Below, in pieces: positions 9,101 through 11,545 of a DNA stretch of 11,545 nucleotides. A program made the translations under genes and the position numbers. The notes beneath the pieces are model-generated. The model was given only the letters and a program-made list of their open reading frames with translations, did not search any database and was not told where the DNA came from. The DNA comes from Dichomitus squalens LYAD-421 SS1 (lineage: Eukaryota; Basidiomycota; Agaricomycetes; Polyporales; Polyporaceae), in contig NW_006766988.1 of assembly GCF_000275845.1 (NCBI RefSeq), positions 30,440 to 41,984 on the forward strand, read 5' to 3'. The first letter of the stretch is position 1, and every line of letters starts with the position of its first letter.

Positions 9101-9638
9101 ACAAGGTCATCTAGGCCGGTCATTTCGACAAAAAGTCGACCCAGGAGGAGCAGGAGGAGTTCTTAGTACATAACTGATAACTCCTTACGAGGCCTTTCCT
9201 TACGCGTTGCTTTCAGTGTTCTACTCTTGAAGCCGATCAAGAGGAGAACGAGGAGGCAGGCAACATGAATGACGATGAGATTGTTGGAATGGGGTCGGCA
9301 GCGGCTAGCGAGGACCTGTACTCAGTCTGGTGCACGAAGTGTCAACAGCTGAGGAAAGGCCGGTATGGAGGAAATTCTCGAAAGGGAGTGACCGGGATAG
9401 TAAACACGAACAAACAAATCCGAAAGCGCCCAACCCATGCCGAACGGCAACGTAGTGGTACCAGGTCGTTGCCTGACGTCCGTAGCTCGGCATGGAGGTC
9501 GCGGGTACTACAGCGTCCGATGTAAGTAAGTACCGTATTCCAACAGAGATCAACGAGATCATTGCCCGTTCAGATGAGGAGGCCGTGATCTTCCACGAGA
9601 TTGATTTTCGGCACAAACGTGACACTCTGGGAGGAATG
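6150..9638 (+). pseudogene. STH1/SNF2: SNF2/STH1-type chromatin-remodeling ATPase relic
   Basis: This family is the ATPase of SWI/SNF and RSC nucleosome remodelers. A QLQ domain is visible near 6258-6360 (FTPDQINAINAQ...IQQAIRVPN). HSA-region traces follow (LLLLNRADFRMTREA, SFHAHAEK, about 6960-7110) with an internal deletion, then DTAKDTRITHLLKQTDA. The helicase part starts at 7390 ([10 protein letters not shown]). Motif I reads ILADKM/GLRKT (family DEMGLGKT), motif [10 protein letters not shown] (DEGHRMKN), motif [12 protein letters not shown], motif V STRAGGLALNLQTAD, and motif VI QAHDHAYHIGQ (two Arg lost to His). GT-AG introns at 7532-7585, 7885-7945, 8367-8423, 8888-8942 and 9166-9216 remain in family-consistent phase. 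In-frame stops lie at 6515, 6790, 7295, 8068, 8440, 8679 and 9112. Frameshifts lie near 6363, 6601, 6965, 7100, 7240 and 7655, with about 11 nt missing near 8460. Coding similarity ends near 9632 at a gypsy insertion, so SnAC and bromodomain are absent. A solo LTR sits at 9282-9545. Confidence 0.9.
9282..9545. mobile_element. Solo LTR, probably Ty1/copia-like, in the SNF2/STH1 relic
   Basis: The 264-bp insert starts TGTTGGAAT and ends ATTCCAACA, a perfect 9-bp terminal inverted repeat with the TG...CA ends of an LTR. It is flanked by the 5-bp direct repeat GAGAT at 9277-9281 and 9546-9550. Removing the insert and one GAGAT restores the reading MNDDEINEIIARSDEEAVIF, as expected for the region after the helicase domain of SNF2/STH1. 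That exact restoration makes the boundaries secure. TGTTGGAAT/ATTCCAACA ends are typical of Ty1/copia LTRs, but no internal domain is present, so the superfamily and orientation are inferred. A short non-autonomous element is the alternative. Confidence 0.88.
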
Positions 9639-9898
9639 TGTCACGGCGACTAGGCGCGTAGTGTCACGGACGTTGGACAGACGCCCCTTTTTGCCGCCCA
9701 TTCCCCTCCCCTTGACGCCCACCTTCCATTTTCGGACCATTTCCTTTCTTAGCCCATCCCAGTTTGGACACTGTAGATACGTTCCCACACCCGCATGCTA
9801 CGTTCCCCTTTGCCTTTTCCTTCCCGCCCTTTGTTCTCCCTTTGTCATCTTCACTGCCTCGCTCTCGCGCCTTGTCTTTGGTTGCTAAGCAGCCCTCC

Positions 9899-9912
9899 TA
9901 GTATATAAGGAC
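9899..9912 (+). promoter_or_regulatory. LTR TATA box, right element
   Basis: TAGTATATAAGGAC, identical to 134-147. The predicted RNA start falls about 25 nt downstream at CTAGTCCCC (9928-9936), which can pair with GGGACTAG at 9957-9964 and 10021-10028. Confidence 0.6.
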
Positions 9913-9946
9913 CCCCTTAGGCACTCCCTAGTCCCCATCTCGACCT

Positions 9947-10028
9947 CTTGGTCATTGGGACTAGGTGAGTGACCATAGCGTTGTATCTCTCTTCGATTGC
10001 TAATGTATAACTTGGTCATTGGGACTAG
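9947..10028 (+). repeat. Leader direct repeat bounding a predicted intron
   Basis: The 18-mer CTTGGTCATTGGGACTAG occurs at 9947-9964 and again at 10011-10028. The first copy is followed immediately by GTGAGT (9965), and a branch-site-like CTAAT lies near 10001. The second copy ends in TAG at 10028, so splicing 9965-10028 (64 nt) would remove copy 2 yet leave the same 18-mer next to the same downstream bases. The left element has the same arrangement with unrelated repeat sequence. Confidence 0.7.
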
Positions 10029-10250
10029 TCTGTCGCTGTCTGTGTGAAGACTAGCTTTCGCAGGTCTTGTGCCCTTGTGCCAACCTCCGCTCTGCCCCCG
10101 TCGAGTTTCTTGCTACGTTTATCCCTCTCTATCTCTCTCTTTCCTTTTCGGCTCCTTGCCGCTCGCCTACAAGGTCGTCGCCGAACGTCGACCCGAGTCT
10201 ACGCGCCTAGTCGCCGCGACATTAGGTCGAGATCTCTCCCCCGGTGCTGA

Positions 10251-11545
10251 CGCTCTGAACAAGAGTGTCCCCGCCGCCGCTACATTGTCTCCCCCACCCT
10301 GGACTGCACCGGCAGACTTCACGCGTGGGACACAGAAGACCAAGACTACTGTCACCGACGGAAGGACCTAGACGGCGGACTCTGGTACTGGGTACCGTGC
10401 GAGCAAAACCCCTGCCCGAACCGTCATCACCGTCCTGCGCGGATCAACTGGAACGCCTTTGCGGACGAGTTCATCCCAGTCCCTGACTCCCCCATCGCTG
10501 AGTCACCCACGACTCGATCCCCTATCCCCGGCACTCCGACCGACGAGCTCAAAGTAGCGCTACTCATCGCGCTTCCCCCATCCCCTATCATCCCCCCAAC
10601 CCGCCCACGGTCCGCTCCACCCATCATGGGACAACAAGGCGGACAACCGCAGACGACAGGCCCCGCCAACAATCCCCAGCAGACCCAACCGGGCACCCAG
10701 ACGGCAACGCAACCCCCGGACCCCATGACGGTACTACTCCAATGGATGACCCTCCTCACCCAGTCTATGGCGCAGCTCGCCAACTCGACCACCGGGGCCA
10801 ACAGCCTGAAGGCGGTTCAGAAGCCCTCTCCCTTCAAAGGCGAACAGGGGGGCGAAGCACGACGCTTCCTGGCTGCGTTCACTCCCTGGGCCATGTCCCA
10901 AGGATCAACGCTCAACCACGTGGACGCCACGGGCAACGCGATCAGCGCACGCGACGACCAGTGGATTCGGGCAGTCCTCTCCTTCATGCAGGACAGTGCG
11001 GCTCTCTGGGCCACTCCGGCGATGGAGGAGATCATGCAGGGCACCACCCCGTTCAAAGGCTTGTGGACGGAGTTCCGCACCCAGTTCAAGGCCCGATTCG
11101 AGACGGTCGACGAGGCGGTCGATGCGAAGGAACACCTCCGTACGTTGTGGCAAGGCTCCATGACTGTTCCGGAGTACGCCGCCCGGTTCAACGAGCTCTC
11201 CACCCGCACGGGCTACTCCAAGGCCGACCTCCGCGACCGCTTCTACGAGCACCTTGCGGACTCCATCAAGGACGAGCTGGTGCACACGGCAAGGCCCATC
11301 GCTTCTCTGGAGGACCTCATCACCGTCTCCTCCGACATCGACGTCCGTGTCCGCCAACGCCGTGCCGAACGGGATCGTCAGCGCGGACGCACCACCACCA
11401 CCACCACCGCGGCCAAGCCGGCTGTTCCGCTGCATACCACCCCCTTCACACCGCCTGCCCGAGACCCGAACGCAATGGACATCGACGCGACCCGTACGCG
11501 CGAAGAGTTCAACCGCCTCATGCGCGGCAAGTGCTACGGTTGCGG
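10251..11545 (+). CDS. gag: Ty3/gypsy Gag polyprotein, 3' end beyond window
   Basis: An open frame runs from the codon after a TGA (10248-10250) to the end, 431 codons, but the first in-frame ATG is at 10626. Counting from that ATG, the Gln/Pro-rich head (MGQQGGQPQTTGPAN) is followed by a capsid-like region from residue 70 (FKGEQGGEARRFLAAFTPWA), the Retrotrans_gag core near residue 172 (TLWQGSMTVPEYAARF), a basic stretch (RQRRAERDRQRGR) with a Thr run, then the linker AMDIDATRTREEFNRLM and the first two cysteines of a CCHC knuckle (KCYGCG, residue 303 on). Gag packages the element RNA in cytoplasmic particles. The part upstream of 10626 also looks coding (GGLWYWVPCEQNPCPNRHH), which suggests that the true start was lost, lies in a spliced exon, or is non-AUG. 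Confidence 0.85.

Larger units (their letters stand above)
9639..11545 (+). mobile_element. Ty3/gypsy retrotransposon, 5' LTR, leader and gag (partial)
   Basis: Coding similarity of the SNF2/STH1 relic stops near 9632. From 9639 the sequence begins TGTCACGG, a start I associate with LTRs of mushroom gypsy elements; TGTCACGG is repeated at 9662. A TATA box lies at 9899-9912, a structured leader with direct repeats at 9947-10028, and a Gag open frame runs from 10251 off the window. Protease, reverse transcriptase and integrase would lie beyond the end. The LTR's 3' edge is not certain (somewhere around 10010-10060), and the target duplication cannot be checked because the 3' LTR is outside the window. 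The element is in the same orientation as the relic it truncates. Confidence 0.8.

Noticed and set aside
9282..9545. Reading the 264-bp insert as a long intron
   Set aside because: It lacks a GT start at the coding junction, and instead has LTR-like TG...CA ends, perfect 9-bp terminal repeats and a 5-bp target duplication.
6150..9638. Treating the SNF2/STH1 region as an intact gene with many small introns
   Set aside because: Stops fall inside conserved helicase blocks, key ATP-binding and motif VI residues are replaced, and single-base shifts lie within exons without splice sites.
10817..11435. Long minus-strand open frames opposite gag
   Set aside because: They mirror the GC-rich codons of the clear Gag frame and show no domain of their own.
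1..11545. CRISPR array, tRNA, rRNA, bacterial operon or prophage
   Set aside because: No regularly spaced repeats, no tRNA or rRNA fold noticed, and the genes have spliceosomal introns and eukaryotic families.

Overview
The window looks like accessory DNA from a basidiomycete fungus, probably an Agaricomycete. The clues are many 50-75 nt GT-AG introns inside recognisable eukaryotic genes, a Ty3/gypsy Gag ending in a CCHC knuckle preceded by an AMDIDATR-type linker, and small LTR elements. No bacterial, plasmid or organelle feature is seen. All gene calls rest on my reading of translated sequence and remembered protein families; no database search was run.

Layout. (1) 1-960: LTR and leader of a retroelement, with a TATA box at 134-147, a GTGAGT...TAG intron at 194-250, and a second, intron-less copy of the flanking exons at 290-329. 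A second TATA-like box lies at 661. No coding remnant is recognised here. (2) 961-2157: gene-free DNA with a 46-bp near-perfect palindrome (1006-1051) and a smaller hairpin sharing its TATTGCCT core. (3) 2158-2757 (+): a three-exon gene for a 165-residue coiled-coil plus RING-like protein, the best-preserved gene here. (4) 2915-4256 (-): relic of an ABC exporter with frameshifts, stops and altered ATP-binding motifs. (5) 4579-5176 (+): five-exon UMP1/POMP-type proteasome maturation factor, divergent from the ABC relic and missing part of its core. (6) 5411-6134 (+): unrecognised, frame-disrupted gene. (7) 6150-9638 (+): large relic of an SNF2/STH1 (Brahma-type) chromatin remodeler with QLQ, partial HSA and helicase motifs, seven in-frame stops and several frameshifts. 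(8) 9282-9545: a 264-bp solo LTR inserted in the SNF2/STH1 relic with a perfect 5-bp target duplication. (9) 9639 to the end (+): a Ty3/gypsy element (5' LTR, leader, Gag running off the window) that cuts off the SNF2/STH1 relic before its bromodomain.

The genic block keeps introns at consistent phases, so it came from genomic DNA, not from mRNA. Snf2-family remodeler and UMP1 functions are normally conserved, so the simplest reading is a decaying segmental duplication bounded and invaded by retroelements, with working copies elsewhere. Several lesions are C-to-T or G-to-A changes (CAG to TAG, CGA to TGA, TGG to TGA, Arg to His/Cys), as expected from deamination of methylated cytosine or a RIP-like process. 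The most unusual structure is in the two retroelement leaders: a direct repeat overlaps a predicted intron and is complementary to the predicted 5' end of the RNA, which suggests self-primed reverse transcription coupled to leader splicing.
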